Shown here one piece after another: positions 1 to 10,749 of a stretch of DNA of 64,000 nt. Under the pieces are notes generated by a model. It made no database searches. It was not told the origin of the DNA and saw only the letters and a program-made list of their open reading frames with translations. The stretch comes from Ctenosaura bakeri. Its lineage: Eukaryota; Chordata; Lepidosauria; Squamata; Iguanidae. Where the stretch lies: NCBI GenBank assembly GCA_948474755.1, contig CAOLHI010001025.1, positions 310,001 through 374,000 of the forward strand, in the 5' to 3' direction. A program made the position numbers and the translations under genes. The stretch's first letter is position 1, and each line of letters starts with the position of its first letter.

Positions 1-78
1 TTGGAAGAGACCCCAGGGGCCATCCAGTCCAACCCCCTGCCATGCAGGAACACCCTCAAAGCACTCAAAGGACATAGG
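1..78 (-). mobile_element. CR1 LINE 3' end, cut by window edge
   Basis: The reverse complement of the CR1 3' untranslated end begins in mid-element (GGAAGAGACCCCAGGGGCC, then CCATGCAGGAACACCCTCAAAG). Similarity is lost near base 78, so this is a short 5'-truncated copy whose terminal octamers lie outside the window. Confidence 0.85.
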
Positions 79-130
79 GTGAGCATGATGTCCTGAAATG
101 CATATGCATATATATTTTCCTTACTTGCTA

Positions 131-535
131 GACTGGGTGTTTTTGATTTTTTTTAAAGGTATCTTTATTAATAATTTCCAGAAACACTAGAATTCCACAA
201 GTGCAGAAAAGAAAAGAAAAGAAAAACATAAAGAAAACATTAAATATATGAATTAGAAATGAAAAGCAGAGAAAAAATAGAGAGAAAGAAATAGGGAAAA
301 AGAAAAAGAATCAACTTCCATCTTCCTTTTAAGCAGGGTGCAGCAATCTAGTTGATTCAAGCCTCTGAATGATATTATCCAACATTTCTCTTTTTCCTCT
401 CCCTGAATTCACGCTTTCCAAAAGAAAGAAAAAGGGAAAGAAAAATGAACTTTCTCTTGCCAAAGGTTAACATACCTAGCATAATATCTCGACATTACTT
501 TCTATTACATGCTATTACATATTACAGTGAGAACT
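131..535 (-). other. A/purine-rich stretch, possibly a LINE 3' region
   Basis: Strongly A-rich on the plus strand, with AAAAGAAAAG and AAAGAAAG runs. It resembles the reverse complement of an L1-like 3' UTR, but I see no conserved coding end. Classification is weak. Confidence 0.3.
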
Positions 536-752
536 GGGGTGTTGTAGTGGTTTTAGCACTAGACTGCAATTCTGGAGTCCAGGGTTCAAATCTTGACTTG
601 ACCACAGAAACCCACTGGGTGACACTCTCTCAACCTCAGAGGTAGGCAAAGGAAAAAACCCTCTGAACAAATCTTGCCAAGAAAGACTCATTAAAGGTTT
701 GCCTTCGAGTTGCCATGTGTTGGAAATGACTTGACGGCACAGAACAACATAT
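536..752 (+). mobile_element. Sauria-type tRNA-derived SINE
   Basis: A tRNA-like head has a pol III box A-like region (GTAGTGGTTTTAGCAC) and a decayed box B (GGGTTCAAATC). The body follows (ACCACAGAAACCCACTGGGTG, ACACTCTCTCAACCTCAGAGG), and the tail is GAAATGACTTGACGGCAC plus AACAACA. That tail is the part shared with BovB LINEs in squamates (established), which supply the retrotransposition machinery. Confidence 0.9.
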
Positions 753-2310
753 TAAATTTCCACGAGAAATGACATTACATGATGAATGGCATTAATAAAG
801 TGGGCACTCTTTATCTGAATGGCGTACTGCGTGCAAGTGGTGCTGATGCTTCAGACATCATGCTTCGGGAAATCACGACTGGCTGTCCCTTGCACCCAAA
901 CCAGGGGCCCAATCTCAAGGCTCATTCCTCAATTTCCAGCTTTGTTCCCAAGTCTCAGGGCCTAAGACGGACTTGACCTGGCAACCCAAGCGCTGTGCCA
1001 CTCTTCTGTCCGTTACCACTGTCGTGCAACCAACCGTGCAGCTGCACATGTGCCTGCTTGTTACCCCATCGTGCAACGTGGAACGTTTCCCTGTGCCTGT
1101 TTCCGCAACCCCAGTAAGTTTCCTGTCTGAAAGAAAACAGCAGTCTGTCCTCACAATCGCAGCTAAATATGCTAGACATTTAGCAGGAAATAAATGTCTT
1201 TAGATTACCGTGCGCTACGGTGACAAGTCAGGGAGCCCCACATCCTCAGAACACACTGGACTTGGGCCTGTTTTTCAGGAAAAAGAAAATAGCTCCCTTC
1301 ACAAAGGACAAAAGTCTCCTCTGTGCTCTGTGCTCTTAACTTTCTTTTGCAAAAAAAGATTAGGGAAGCATCTTTGTTTTCTTTCTTCCCCCTTCAAGTG
1401 AAAGCCATCTGTCCATGCTCAGAGGAAAACAAAGACGGTTGCACAAAAGAGGAATGCAAAGAAGAAAGCAATGCAGGGGTGCAAAGCATGACCCTGGGGT
1501 CACATGCAGGCCCCAAGCCTAGTTTTGTGGCCCTCACGATGCCTAGAGGCTTCAGACCACCCTCTCTCTTGCCAAAAAGGAGGATGAATTGCTTGTGTTA
1601 TGAGCCACCAACAGTGATGCCTCACCTTTCATGAAGGTTGCAGGAACTCCTTGCATGTACATCAAACATGCCACTTTTTGCAAAAGAAGAATAGACATAC
1701 AGACACTTCCAAGTTCCCCCACCACCCTTTTGGGGGCAGTCTGAGTGTACCTGAGAGGTTCCTGGGGTACAGGATTGTGCTCCACCCCCTTACCAACCTT
1801 CAATGCAAAGAATGCTCTCTAATTTTCTCACCCTAGAAGAGAAAGGATGTCTCTGCACATCCAAAGCCCTTGCTGTATAGCCTCCAACATTTCACAGATG
1901 AAAACTGAGACACGTGTGGTCAAGCAACATCAGACTGCAAAGTTTATCAGGGAGGAAAAAGAGATCAGCTGGGAGAGGCTCAGCAGTTTGCTTTTGCCTG
2001 AGCCAACTGGGAAGAGCAAAATTCTGCCCCCTCCTCTCCTCTCCACCTTCCTGTGCTGACTGCTGAATGCAAACTACTTTTGCATTTTGAACTCAGTTTG
2101 AAGCAACTGAAGTAGGCTGAAGACAAAGAGCAAAAGTGGGAGGAATAGAAAAAAAGTGGGACATTTTTAAAGGCAGCTGAAAACATGAGAGGACGGAGGA
2201 TTAACTGGGACTGCCCTGGACAAATGGGTGTGTTTTTTGCCAGGATGCTGTGGATTTTCTGTTAAAGAATATTGAAACCCTACACAGAACTGCAACTCCC
2301 TCCCTTGGAG
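753..2310. other. No gene found; anonymous sequence with one shared repeat
   Basis: No coding pattern, splice-flanked exon or RNA gene is recognisable. Open frames are short and uncorrelated. The only supported structure is an interspersed repeat segment near 1050-1168 that recurs inverted near 16.6 kb. Confidence 0.6.
1050..1168 (+). repeat. Unclassified interspersed repeat, copy 1
   Basis: Contains AGTAAGTTTCCTGTCTGAAA and AACAGCAGTCTGTCCTCACA. The reverse complement of both blocks occurs at 16,590-16,690 with the same spacing and a few substitutions. GTGCCTGTTTCC upstream also pairs with GTGCCTGTTACC in the other copy. Termini and class are not resolved. Confidence 0.65.
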
Positions 2311-2318
2311 CAAGGAGG

Positions 2319-2371
2319 TTCATCATCATCATCATCATCATCAGCATCAGCATCAGCATCAGCATCATCAA
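2319..2371. repeat. (CAT)n/(CAGCAT)n microsatellite
   Basis: About eight CAT units followed by four CAGCAT-type units and a return to CAT. A simple trinucleotide repeat with no coding context. Confidence 0.95.
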
Positions 2372-2675
2372 TCCATTTATATGCTAGTTCTTCCCCTACA
2401 CTGGGACTCGGGGTGACTTAAAAAATATTAAAACCAGTGCAGATTAAAATATATACAGTAAAAACATACAATAGTTACTTTTAAAATATAATCAAACATT
2501 CTGCAAAATTAAAACCATTTAAAATCCATAAAAAAAGAAGATAAAAAAACACCACACCAGACACACGTCTATCACACCCACAGCGACAGCATTTTGATTC
2601 CAATTCAACCGCCATAGTTCCAACCAGCAGAAAGCTAGGGATCCTGAGATCTGTACATTGATGAAGCACTTAGAA

Positions 2676-2735
2676 CTCTAGCACCTCACCAAACTACAAA
2701 TCCCAGGATTCTGTAGGATGCAACTACAGTGGGAT
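2676..2735. repeat. Half of a palindromic ACTACAAATCCCAGGATTC repeat
   Basis: ACTACAAATCCCAGGATTCT followed by GTAGGATGCAACTACAGTGG matches one arm of an abundant squamate foldback repeat. Only one arm is visible. Confidence 0.55.
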
Positions 2736-2836
2736 CCAAGTACGGTCACTAAAGACACACAAAGCTTTCCCAAAAAAAGCCATGCACAAAGCCACATAAG
2801 GAGCTAATCTCTCCGATCTTTCTTTGCTGGGAAGTA

Positions 2837-3173
2837 CAAGCTGAGCATCCCTTATCTGAAAATCCAAAATCCGAAATGCTCGAAAATCTGAAACTTTTGA
2901 AAGTGGAACCCAGTCTTCTTCCTGTAGGGAATATGAGGGAATATAAGAAAATTATGGAGGTTTGCTTGGGATTCCAAGCAACCCTCCCTAATTCTCGCAT
3001 GTTCCCTGAAGGAAGAAGGCAAGAAAAGAATTGATGAAACAGCAGACTCCATGGCATATATGGCATACAATCTCATTGCGTAAATGCAATTATTCCAAAA
3101 TCCAAAAAAACAACAACACAAACTCCAAAGCACCTCTGGTCCCAAGCATTTTGGATAAGGGATACCCAGCCTG
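2837..3173 (+). mobile_element. Tigger/MER2-like DNA transposon, non-autonomous
   Basis: Left end CAAGCTGAGCATCCCTTATC and right end GATAAGGGATACCCAGCCTG are inverted repeats, and each is bordered by TA (2835-2836 and 3174-3175), the usual mariner/Tigger duplication. Subterminal AAAATCCAAAATCCGAAATG motifs are typical of MER2-like Tigger derivatives. At 337 bp with no transposase frame, it is a deletion derivative. Confidence 0.8.
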
Positions 3174-3183
3174 TATTTGGGTG

Positions 3184-3284
3184 CCCAGCCAGCCCCTCCT
3201 GGAACTGCAAACCCCAGGATTCCATAGGATGTTGAATGTGGAATCAAAGCGCTATAACATGGAAATGTTATGGAAATGGCCATA
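3184..3284 (+). mobile_element. Right half of GGCC-family palindromic MITE
   Basis: Holds AACTGCAAACCCCAGGATTC, ATAGGATGTTGAATGTGGAA, AGCGCTATAACA and the end GGAAATGGCC, but no left arm. It starts about ten bases after the MER2-like element ends. Its sister arm was lost or never present. Confidence 0.8.
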
Positions 3285-3398
3285 AACCAACAGGATAATA
3301 TGTGTTGAGAAAGTATTTAACCCCGTCAAAATACCTATCATCATTCTTCCCAAAAGTGGTGGGTTTTCCTGCATTGGAAGCTTTTAAGCAGAGGATGA

Positions 3399-3945
3399 AT
3401 CATAGAATCATCATAGAAATCTAGAGTTGGAAGAGACCACACAGGCCATCCAGTCCAACCCCCTGCCATGCAGGAACACCCTCAAAGCACTCCCGACAGA
3501 TGGCCATCCAGCCTCTGCTTAAAAACCTCCAAAGAAGGAGGAACCTCCACCACACTCCATGGAGGCAGCAGATTCCACTGCCGGACAGCCCTGACCATCA
3601 GGAGGTTCTTCCTGAGGTTCAGGTGGAATCTCCTTTCCTGCAGCTTGAATCCATTGCTCCTTGTCCTGGTCTCTGGAGCAGCAGAAAACAAGCCCGCTCC
3701 TTCCTCTACATGACATCCCTTCTAATATTTAAACACGGCTATCCTGTCCCCTCTTAACCTTCTCTTCTGCAGACTAAACATACCCAGCTCTCTAAGTCTA
3801 TCCTCATAGGGCTTCATGGCTTCCAGGCCTCTCACCATTTTGGTCACCCTCCTCTGGACTTGCTCCAGCTTGTCAATATCCTTCTTGAATTGGGGTGCCC
3901 AGAACTGGACACAGGATTCAAGAATGGCTTTAGCTGTGGATTTCT
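3399..3945 (-). mobile_element. CR1 LINE fragment with ORF2 C-terminus and 3' end
   Basis: The 3' end carries degenerate ATTCTATG octamers (left side). Inward on the minus strand lies the coding end of the CR1 reverse transcriptase: [19 protein letters not shown], then [19 protein letters not shown], then LNLRKN. The frame is interrupted, so this is a dead 5'-truncated copy. Confidence 0.95.
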
Positions 3946-3949
3946 GCAC

Positions 3950-4393
3950 TGGTAAGGGTTGAACCAGATGGTCATTGGGTTCCTTTCTACCTCTATAGCG
4001 CTAAAGCGGAAGGGTTTATACCTTGCTGGCGGATATCTGCTTGTTCATCAGCATTAAAATTATAAGAACCTTCTACCAGCAGCTCCGCTGTATCGTATCA
4101 AGCAGAATCAAATGTCGGATAAGCTAATTTTTTGGAGTGCAACTTCCCAAATCCACAGTCAGCATATCAATGGCTGTGTTGGCTGCTGGAGTCCGTAGCA
4201 GTAAGCCAAAAAATACCTCTTCCAAGCTGTGGTCAAGACAGCATCAGGCTTCCAAGAATGGCCCATAAAACACCCCCAAGAGGTCCATGAGCAGGAGAAG
4301 AAACATACAATACTTTATCTCTGCCACCTTAGCAACTGAGGATATACTGCCTCTGAACAGAGAGGCTCCATCCAGCTGCCATAGATACACAGA

Positions 4394-4400
<7 letters not shown>
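3950..4400. other. Anonymous spacer
   Basis: Sequence between CR1 and the L1 fragment. I see no open frame of note, RNA gene or clear repeat terminus. Confidence 0.4.
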
Positions 4401-4427
<27 letters not shown>

Positions 4428-4428
4428 G
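4398..4428. repeat. (TTTC)n microsatellite at L1 3' terminus
   Basis: Seven TTTC units directly abut the L1 fragment that reads on the opposite strand. On that strand this is a GAAA tail, likely derived from the LINE's A-rich tail. Confidence 0.9.
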
Positions 4429-5045
4429 GAAATATTTTTACTGAGAATTTAGTTCCGAAAATAAAAAAATCCCCCCTCCCCACTTCCAAGCTTCCATTTT
4501 TCAGTTGAATCTGCTTATTTCCATTACATACATACATAATTTCCACTAAGTAGAGAAAAGAACTACAATATAATTACATTACTTCTTTCTTCATTTCTTA
4601 TACATTTATATCTTTATCCAATCTAGAACTCCTTTCCATTCCCTTTCAAAGTTCTGGATAGGTTTGCTCTGCAATGAAAATGCTAATTTTTCTGTCTCAA
4701 CCATATCCAGAACTTTAAGCTTCCATTCTTCTATATCAATATATTTCCTTTCTTTCCAGTGTTGTGCGTATGTCAACCTTGCTGCAGTTATTAAATATAA
4801 TAATATTTTCTGATGGCTCCTTATCTCCCTTTGTCGCCCTAACATATTTAACAAGTAAAACTCCAGCTTCCTTTCAAAATCCAGGTTGCAAATTCTTTGG
4901 ATTTCATCCTGGATCCCCTTCCAAAATTTATTTGCTATCCTGCAAGTCCACCACACATGGAAAAAAGGACCCGGTCTTTTCATCACATTTCCAACACTTT
5001 ACATTCCTGGTTTTAGTTATTCTTTGTAATCTTTTAGATGCACAG
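4429..5045 (-). mobile_element. L1 LINE 3' fragment (ORF2 C-terminal zinc-knuckle region)
   Basis: The minus-strand frame ending at 4606 holds the L1 ORF2 tail: FFHVWWTCRIANKFWKGI (the H-x4-C part of the CX2C...HX4C knuckle), then LLYLITAARLTYAQHWK and VLDWIKI at the stop. An AT-rich 3' UTR follows, ending at the GAAA tail. Reverse transcriptase and endonuclease domains are absent. Confidence 0.88.
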
Positions 5046-5142
5046 AATCTCCACGACTTCAACTGCATCCACACTACAGGGTTTTAAAGAAGCCCTTTTA
5101 TACTACACACTTATAGAGCTTTATTCCAGTTTAACTGCCATG

Positions 5143-5366
5143 TAGTGCAGTGGTTTGAGTGCTGATCTTTGACTCTGGACACCTGGCTTCGAATCCCCAC
5201 TTGGCCATGGAAACCCACTGGGAGACACTGGCCTGGTCACACTCTCTCAGCCCCGGAGGAAGGCAAAGACAAACCCCTTCTGAACAAATCTTTCCAAGAA
5301 AACCCCACAACAGGTTCACCTTAGGGTTGGAAACGACTTGAAGGTACACAGTAACAAACTGCAAGT
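5143..5366 (+). mobile_element. Sauria-type SINE
   Basis: Complete head (GTAGTGCAGTGGTTTGAGTG, box B GCTTCGAATCCC), body (CCATGGAAACCCACTGGGAG) and tail (GGAAACGACTTGAAGGTACA). It is followed with no spacer by a 5S-headed SINE in the same orientation. Confidence 0.93.
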
Positions 5367-5585
5367 AGGGCCTAAATGTCCTAAAGGCACCAGATCCTGT
5401 CTGATCTTGGAAGCTATGCAGGGTCAGCCCTGGTTAGTGCTTGGACGGGAGATCGCCAACGAATATCAGGTGATACAGGCAATACAGGAAAGAACTGGCC
5501 AAACCGCCTCTGAGCATTGCTTGCCAGGAAAACCCCATGAAATTCATGGGGTTGTCCCAAATCAACAGGCAGCTTGAAGGGACAT
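5367..5585 (+). mobile_element. 5S-rRNA-derived SINE
   Basis: The head is 5S-like: CACCAGATCCTGTCTGATCT, GGAAGCTATGCAGGGTCAGC and the box C-like GGTTAGTGCTTGGACGGGAG. The body ends like Sauria SINEs (GCCAGGAAAACCCCATGAAA). It is not a 5S gene: the 5' end, length and 3' terminator do not match a functional 5S. Confidence 0.9.
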
Positions 5586-5640
5586 GCTGTCATGCCCTGG
5601 ATAACTCACAGTCCACAAACTCAATGTGAGATGAGTTTGA

Positions 5641-5962
5641 GTGCCATGTCGAGGAGGGAGTGGGTTTGTTTTCTGCTGCTCCAGAGACCAGGACAAGGAG
5701 CAATGGATTCAAGCTGCAGGAAAGGAGATTCCGCCTGAACCTCAGGAAGAACTTCCTGACAGTCAGGGCTGTCCAGCAGTGGAAGATGCTGCCTCCATGG
5801 AGTGTAGTGGAGTCTCCTTCCTTGGAGGTCTTTAAGCAGAGGCTGGATGGCCATCTGTCGGGAGTGCTTTGATGTGGGTTCTTGCATGGCAGAAGGGGTT
5901 GGACTGGATGGCCCCTGGGGTCTCTTCCAACTCTACACTTCTATGATTCTATGGTTCTAGTA
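5641..5962 (+). mobile_element. CR1 LINE 3' fragment
   Basis: Encodes the ORF2 end ([53 protein letters not shown] stop). It finishes with TTCTATGATTCTATGGTTCTA octamers. Confidence 0.95.
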
Positions 5963-6419
5963 GTGTTTACATAGCAAAGCAAGCAACACAGCACACTTCT
6001 TCCAAAGCTGCTGAGACGAGAGCATAGATGGAGTGTACAGGTTTTATACCTTTCCATACAAATGTAGGCGCACAAAGCTGTGACCGGAGAAGGATCATAA
6101 ATCTAACATCACCCTACATGTTTTGACATTTCCCAGACTCGCAGTTGTTTGCTCACCTTTCATCCTGGGGCAGGAAGCCCCTTATCTCTGGACACTTCAA
6201 GTTCCCAAAACATCTCTTGGTACTTTCATTTTTGCCTGCAATGATCTTCTCCCCCTTCACTAGATACACAGTAGCCATAAGCAACAAAGCAATTAACCAT
6301 TTGCTACAACTAGAACACAAACACATGCTTCAGATACCTGGTAATTTCTAATACGCATCCAGCTGACACACTATGACATGGGCTGCACACCCTGACACAT
6401 ACACAGATGTTATAACACA

Positions 6420-6640
6420 GGACCTAAATACCCTAAAGCCACCAGACCCTGTCCGATCTTGGAAGCTAAGCAGGGTCATCCCTGGTTAGTACCTGGATGG
6501 GAGACCGCTAAGGAATACCAGGTACTGTCGGCTGTATTTCAGAGGAAGGAAATGGCAAAACCACCTTGCCTGAGAAAGCCCTATGAAATTCATGGGGTCA
6601 CCATAAATTGACAGGTGACTTGGAGGCATATATACACAGA
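6420..6640 (+). mobile_element. 5S-rRNA-derived SINE
   Basis: 5S-like block CCACCAGACCCTGTCCGATC, TTGGAAGCTAAGCAGGGTCA, CTGGATGGGAGACCGC, followed by the SINE tail CCCTATGAAATTCATGGGGT and TTGACAGGTGACTTGGAGGC. Confidence 0.92.
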
Positions 6641-6659
6641 CATAATCTGTAAACGTTGT

Positions 6660-6945
6660 CATCGCAGTTAAAGTGAAATCACAGAATAAGTAGTCAGAAT
6701 CCAGGGTCCCTGGGAAGAGCCTGCCCCAAATCTGAGATCTCCAGCCAGAGGCCCTGTGGCATGTCCAGCACCTTGAGAGGCCAGGATGGTATGCACACAG
6801 GACAAGGCCTCCTCTGTAGAACTGTGGAACTCCCTGCCGAGGGAAGTTAGACCAGCTCCAGCTCCTTTGAGCTTTTTAGGCAGACAGCTGCAAAAGTGTA
6901 CCACGTGGCTTTTGATGTTCGAAACGTCTATCATGTCAAGGTATC
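6660..6945 (+). mobile_element. Probable old LINE fragment (L2-like)
   Basis: CTGTGGAACTCCCTGCCGAG and the following TTTGAGCTTTTTAGGCAGAC resemble the C-terminal WN-LP stretch common to L2-type LINE ends. No intact frame remains and the boundaries are soft. Confidence 0.45.
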
Positions 6946-6949
6946 AAGG

Positions 6950-7735
6950 AAAATGTGCATAAAATGTATCTTCGCTGGTATCTAACCCCCCAAAAATTGG
7001 CAAAAATGACAAATAAGTGCTCTAATAAATGCTGGAAATGTGGAGAGGAGATAGGTTCTTTTTATCATACATGGTGGACGTGCAAAATAGTGAAGAGGTT
7101 TTGGAAACAGATTCATAGGCAAATAGAACTGATGTTGGATATAAAATTTAATATGTCTCCGGAAATATATATGTTATCGATGTGGGAAAATGATCTTGGG
7201 AAAAAAGTAGGGAAGCAATTGTTTTACATGATGGTAGCAGCAAGGTTGGTTCTAGCATACAGATGGAAGGGGAATATGATGCCCTCGATAGAAGAATGGG
7301 AAATGAAATTACTTGATATAATCCAAATGGACAAATTAACATGTATATTGAGAAGGGAGAGTAAAGAAAATTTCATAAAACAATGGGAAAAAATGCTACA
7401 GCATTTCAAGAATTCTTGGTATGACAGTGAAATGGTTAAAATAGATTTTTGAACAATACTTAGGGAGTAAGAGTTATATTAGAAGGAAAAAGAAAAACCA
7501 ATATAGAAGTAGAATAACTTATAACTGGCCAAAGCTGGAAATAGGAAACAAAAGTGTTAGCGATAGTAAGTTAAGTTTATGTATTTATATGTATTGTTCA
7601 ACTGTACGAATTGGTTTGTGTAATTGTAAGATTTTGTCTTGTTTTTGTGTGTGTGTTGTGATGTTTTATTGTCTACTGTTTGTGTAATTTTAAAGAATAA
7701 AGTTGTTTTTATAACATATAAAAGAAAAAGAAACT
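6950..7735 (+). mobile_element. L1 LINE 3' end with ORF2 tail and poly(A) signal
   Basis: A 165-codon frame (6955-7452) is the ORF2 C-terminus: RWYLTPQKLAKM, the knuckle CWKCGEEIGSFYHTWWTC (CX2C-x8-HX4C) and MMVAARLVLAYRWKG. After the stop there is about 280 bp of AT-rich 3' UTR with AATAAA near 7700 and an A-rich end. It is younger-looking than the 4.4-kb copy because the frame is intact, though 5'-truncated. Confidence 0.92.
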
Positions 7736-7885
7736 TCTATGTTTGTTTTAATTACTTTTAAATTATTTTCAAACACTCTAGTTTGGTGTGTTTTTTTTTG
7801 AAGAGTCTTTTAATTTGTTTTAAAAGTTTTTATCTCTGTGCTGATTTAAATATCTTTACCAGGGCGACCTGGAAGGCAAGAGATA

Positions 7886-8253
7886 CAAACTGAACATCCC
7901 GAATCTGGAAATCCGAAATGCTCCAAAATCCGAAACTTTTTGAGTCAAGAAGGATGCCAGACAACCGCAGGCTGTCCAAATAAGTGGCTGAGACAGTGAA
8001 ACTTTTGCTTTCTGATGGCTGTATGGAAACAAACTTCATTTGATGCACAAAATTACTAAAAATATTGCATAAAATTACCTTCAGGCTTTGTGTATAAGGT
8101 GCAAATGTAGCATAAAATGAATTTTGCATTTAGAGTTGGATCCCATCTCCAAGATATCTCATTATGTACATGCAATTATTCCAAAACCAAAAAATATCTA
8201 AAATTTGAAACACTTTTCATCCCAAGTATTTTAGATATGCGATACTTAACCTG
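7886..8253 (+). mobile_element. Tigger/MER2-like DNA transposon, second copy
   Basis: Ends CAAACTGAACATCCC and GCGATACTTAACCTG form decayed inverted repeats flanked by TA on both sides (7884-7885, 8254-8255). It shares with 2837-3173 the subterminal GAAATCCGAAATGCTC and the right-arm TGCAATTATTCCAAAA. Confidence 0.78.
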
Positions 8254-8365
8254 TAAATATGATAGACAGATAAGGATAGAATTTGATGAGGGATTTGGAA
8301 GAGTCTGCTAGATAGCCTTAGCCCATCCATGTGGAGAGGCAGGATAGAAATAAATTTTATTTATC

Positions 8366-8444
8366 CTATTATTAGTAGTAGTATTAGTATTAGTATTATT
8401 AATTATTATTATTATTGTTGTTGTTGTTGTTGTTGTTGTTATTC
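8366..8444. repeat. (TAT/TAG)n-(TTG)n compound microsatellite
   Basis: TATTAG-type units change to ATT and then to at least seven TTG units. The reading frame through it would give poly-C, a low-complexity artefact. Confidence 0.93.
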
Positions 8445-10235
8445 TTCCCCTGGACTTCAGCAGAGAATTCTAATTCTGCCAGTTAACTGCAAATCCCAGA
8501 ATTCAATAGGACAGAACCATGACAATTAACATGGGATTAAACTGCTGTAACGGTGTAATGCGGACACACTCTTCGCATCCACACCCTTTGAAAAACTGTC
8601 AAAGCCTCATGATCTCCCATCCCACACAGGAAATCTGCACTCTGTGAACTTTATTGAATCTACAGCCAAATGTCACAGCTGTCCCTAAAGAAAATTAAAA
8701 AATAAATTGAGGGGTGCCCTCCCGTTTCCGTTTCCCGATGTGACCGATTGCAGATTTTTCATGCTGACTTAGCTGGCTCCAATGTTATTTCCTTTCAGCA
8801 AAATAAGAGAGAGGTAGAGAGAGAGAGAAAGACTCCGGAGAGCTTCTGTATCAGACCAGATTCTTTCAAAAGGTGCAAGACAGGAGAAAAACACACACAC
8901 GGAAAGCAAACACGACTACGCCAAAAAGGCAAACAATCTGGGAGCTGGAGAAACTGTTCCTCTTAAGATCTGTTTCCTCGGGTCTCCAAGGAACCAGGAG
9001 GTAAGAATGAACTCAAGCAACACATTCGCCTTTATGCTAAAGACAACCATAAATGGGCAGGCAGATTTTTATGAGAAAAGCATGTCACAAATCGAACACG
9101 GTTGTTTCACGGATTTGCACAAAACACCCAAAGGAACACAAACCAGGAGCCCACTTGGATGTGCAGGGATGAGAATCTGGTGAAATACTGTTTGGTCATC
9201 TTTCTGGTATTGTTGGGTAACAGCTCCCAGCAACTGGGATGCTGGGAGCTGCCATCCCAAAAAGGCAGAACACATCTCCAAACTCTGGCTGCCACAGTGG
9301 GCCACAAAACACAGGCAGGCGCTCACAATTGATCCCAAATCGTTTCTGCTTCTTGCTTTGCTGGGAACATCCACCCCTTTGGGACCCCAAATGCAGATGT
9401 TTCACGTCTCCCCGCTTTTCCGTCCCATTTTGCACGGCCTCGTGCAAGCCTCCCAGGCCAACACAACTGTCCCCAGCCTGGCCACCCCATGCGCTACACC
9501 AATAAACGTGTACTCACACGCGTCCGGCTCCTCTCCCTCCCAGGAAGGGAAACAGGCTTTGACCCCAGAGCGGAACGAATTGGGACAGCAGCAGCAGCAG
9601 CAGCAGCTCCGGGAGCGAGAGAGCACTCCAAAGCTGACCACTACCAGAGAGAAAAGGAAAAAGAAGAGACAAGGGGGAAAAAAATATAAAAAAGGAGGAG
9701 GAGGGGGGAAAATCCCTTATTCTGACTACAGTACAGGAATTCAGACCTTGCGTCCACCAGGCCCTGACTCAGCTCCACTCGGCTTCCAATAGATCAGCGC
9801 ATGGGTAAACATTTCCAAATATGGAGATCACAACTACAAAAGGGATGTCAGGAAAATCACCCTTCTTAGGCACTGGCCGAATGCTCCAGAGACCGAACGC
9901 CCCTGTCCTGGATGAATGATTAACTCCACACTGTATACAGTCTGGGCATTACGCCCTATTGTTACAGGAAACGGAAGGCGCTTCCAGAAACAAAGCACAG
10001 CTTTCACAAAGCTCCCTTGCAAGAGGATCACAGAACCAGGGATTCATGAGCTGAGATCCTCTCTTATTCATTCACGCCAGTTCATTCAGTCCGTCAGGGA
10101 CAACCCCAGTTAACCCTCTGGCATCCCACTTTTTCAGCTGCTTTCGAAACGTCCCGGTTTCTTTCTCCTCTTCCCACGTTCTCCCTTTGCCCTCAGCTTA
10201 CATCCAATGCTGCCATCTGAGTTCAGAGTGCAAAA
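8445..10235. other. Mostly anonymous sequence, no gene recognised
   Basis: 8460-8560 carries one arm of a palindromic AACTGCAAATCCCAGAATTC repeat. 8810-8830 is GA-rich. 9205-9257 is a short inverted repeat (CAGCTCCCAGCAA / GGGAGCTGCC). 9586-9606 is (CAG)n inside an otherwise unremarkable frame. No exon with credible protein homology is visible on either strand. Confidence 0.5.
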
Positions 10236-10237
10236 GC

Positions 10238-10713
10238 ACCGGTGGCTTCCACATTCGCTAGGGTTAGCAGCGCGGGGCCCTTGCAAAAGCAGAAAAACTG
10301 CAAATATAAAAATGTATGTGTGGATCAGCAGGAAGCGGGTGGGCGAGGCGTGTTGGGGAGAATCAATACCCTGGGTCTAAACCAGGTCAGGGAAAGGAGA
10401 AGGAAAGGGGGTGGGTCGACAAGGTGGCCCTACACTTCCTCTCTCTCGCCCATCTCCTTCCTTAGGTATTGGGGGACACTGGGAGAAGGTTTGTGCTGCT
10501 GAGAAATCAGGCTGCAATCCGCTCTTAGGTGGCCAGGCAGCGGCTGGTGGAGGACAAAGAGGACCGGAGGTGGGTTTTTAAAGGGCTGCACAGCCTGATC
10601 GGAGACAGTGAGAGGGATGTTTCCCCCAGAAAAGAAGGTGCGAGAGGCAAGGCTGGAGAAACTCACAATCAAATCTGCGAAAGTCAAACCTGCAAACGTG
10701 GAGGGCCAACTGT
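10238..10713 (+). mobile_element. Tigger-like MITE (GGCCCTCCACATT family)
   Basis: Left end has GGCTTCCACATTCGCTAGGG. The right end, read inverted, has GGCCCTCCACGTTTGCAGGT and AATCTGCGAAAGTCAAACC. The interior is shared with 29,622-29,870 in the opposite orientation. The TA duplications are not preserved. Confidence 0.7.
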
Positions 10714-10749
10714 GGTTTGCACTCTATTAACTCAGCAGCGGGGCGAGAA

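Noticed and set aside
5367..5480. Functional 5S rRNA gene
   Set aside because: Only the 5S-like internal promoter region is present, with substitutions, no T-run terminator at the right place, and a SINE body attached. The same holds at 6.4, 28.4, 30.2 and 62.6 kb.
6955..7452. 165-codon ORF as a zinc-finger gene
   Set aside because: The CX2C...HX4C knuckle and surrounding WWTC/MMVAARL context are the L1 ORF2 tail, followed by an L1 3' UTR.
9586..9606. Poly-glutamine exon
   Set aside because: A short CAG run in an isolated frame with no conserved flanking protein; equally a microsatellite.
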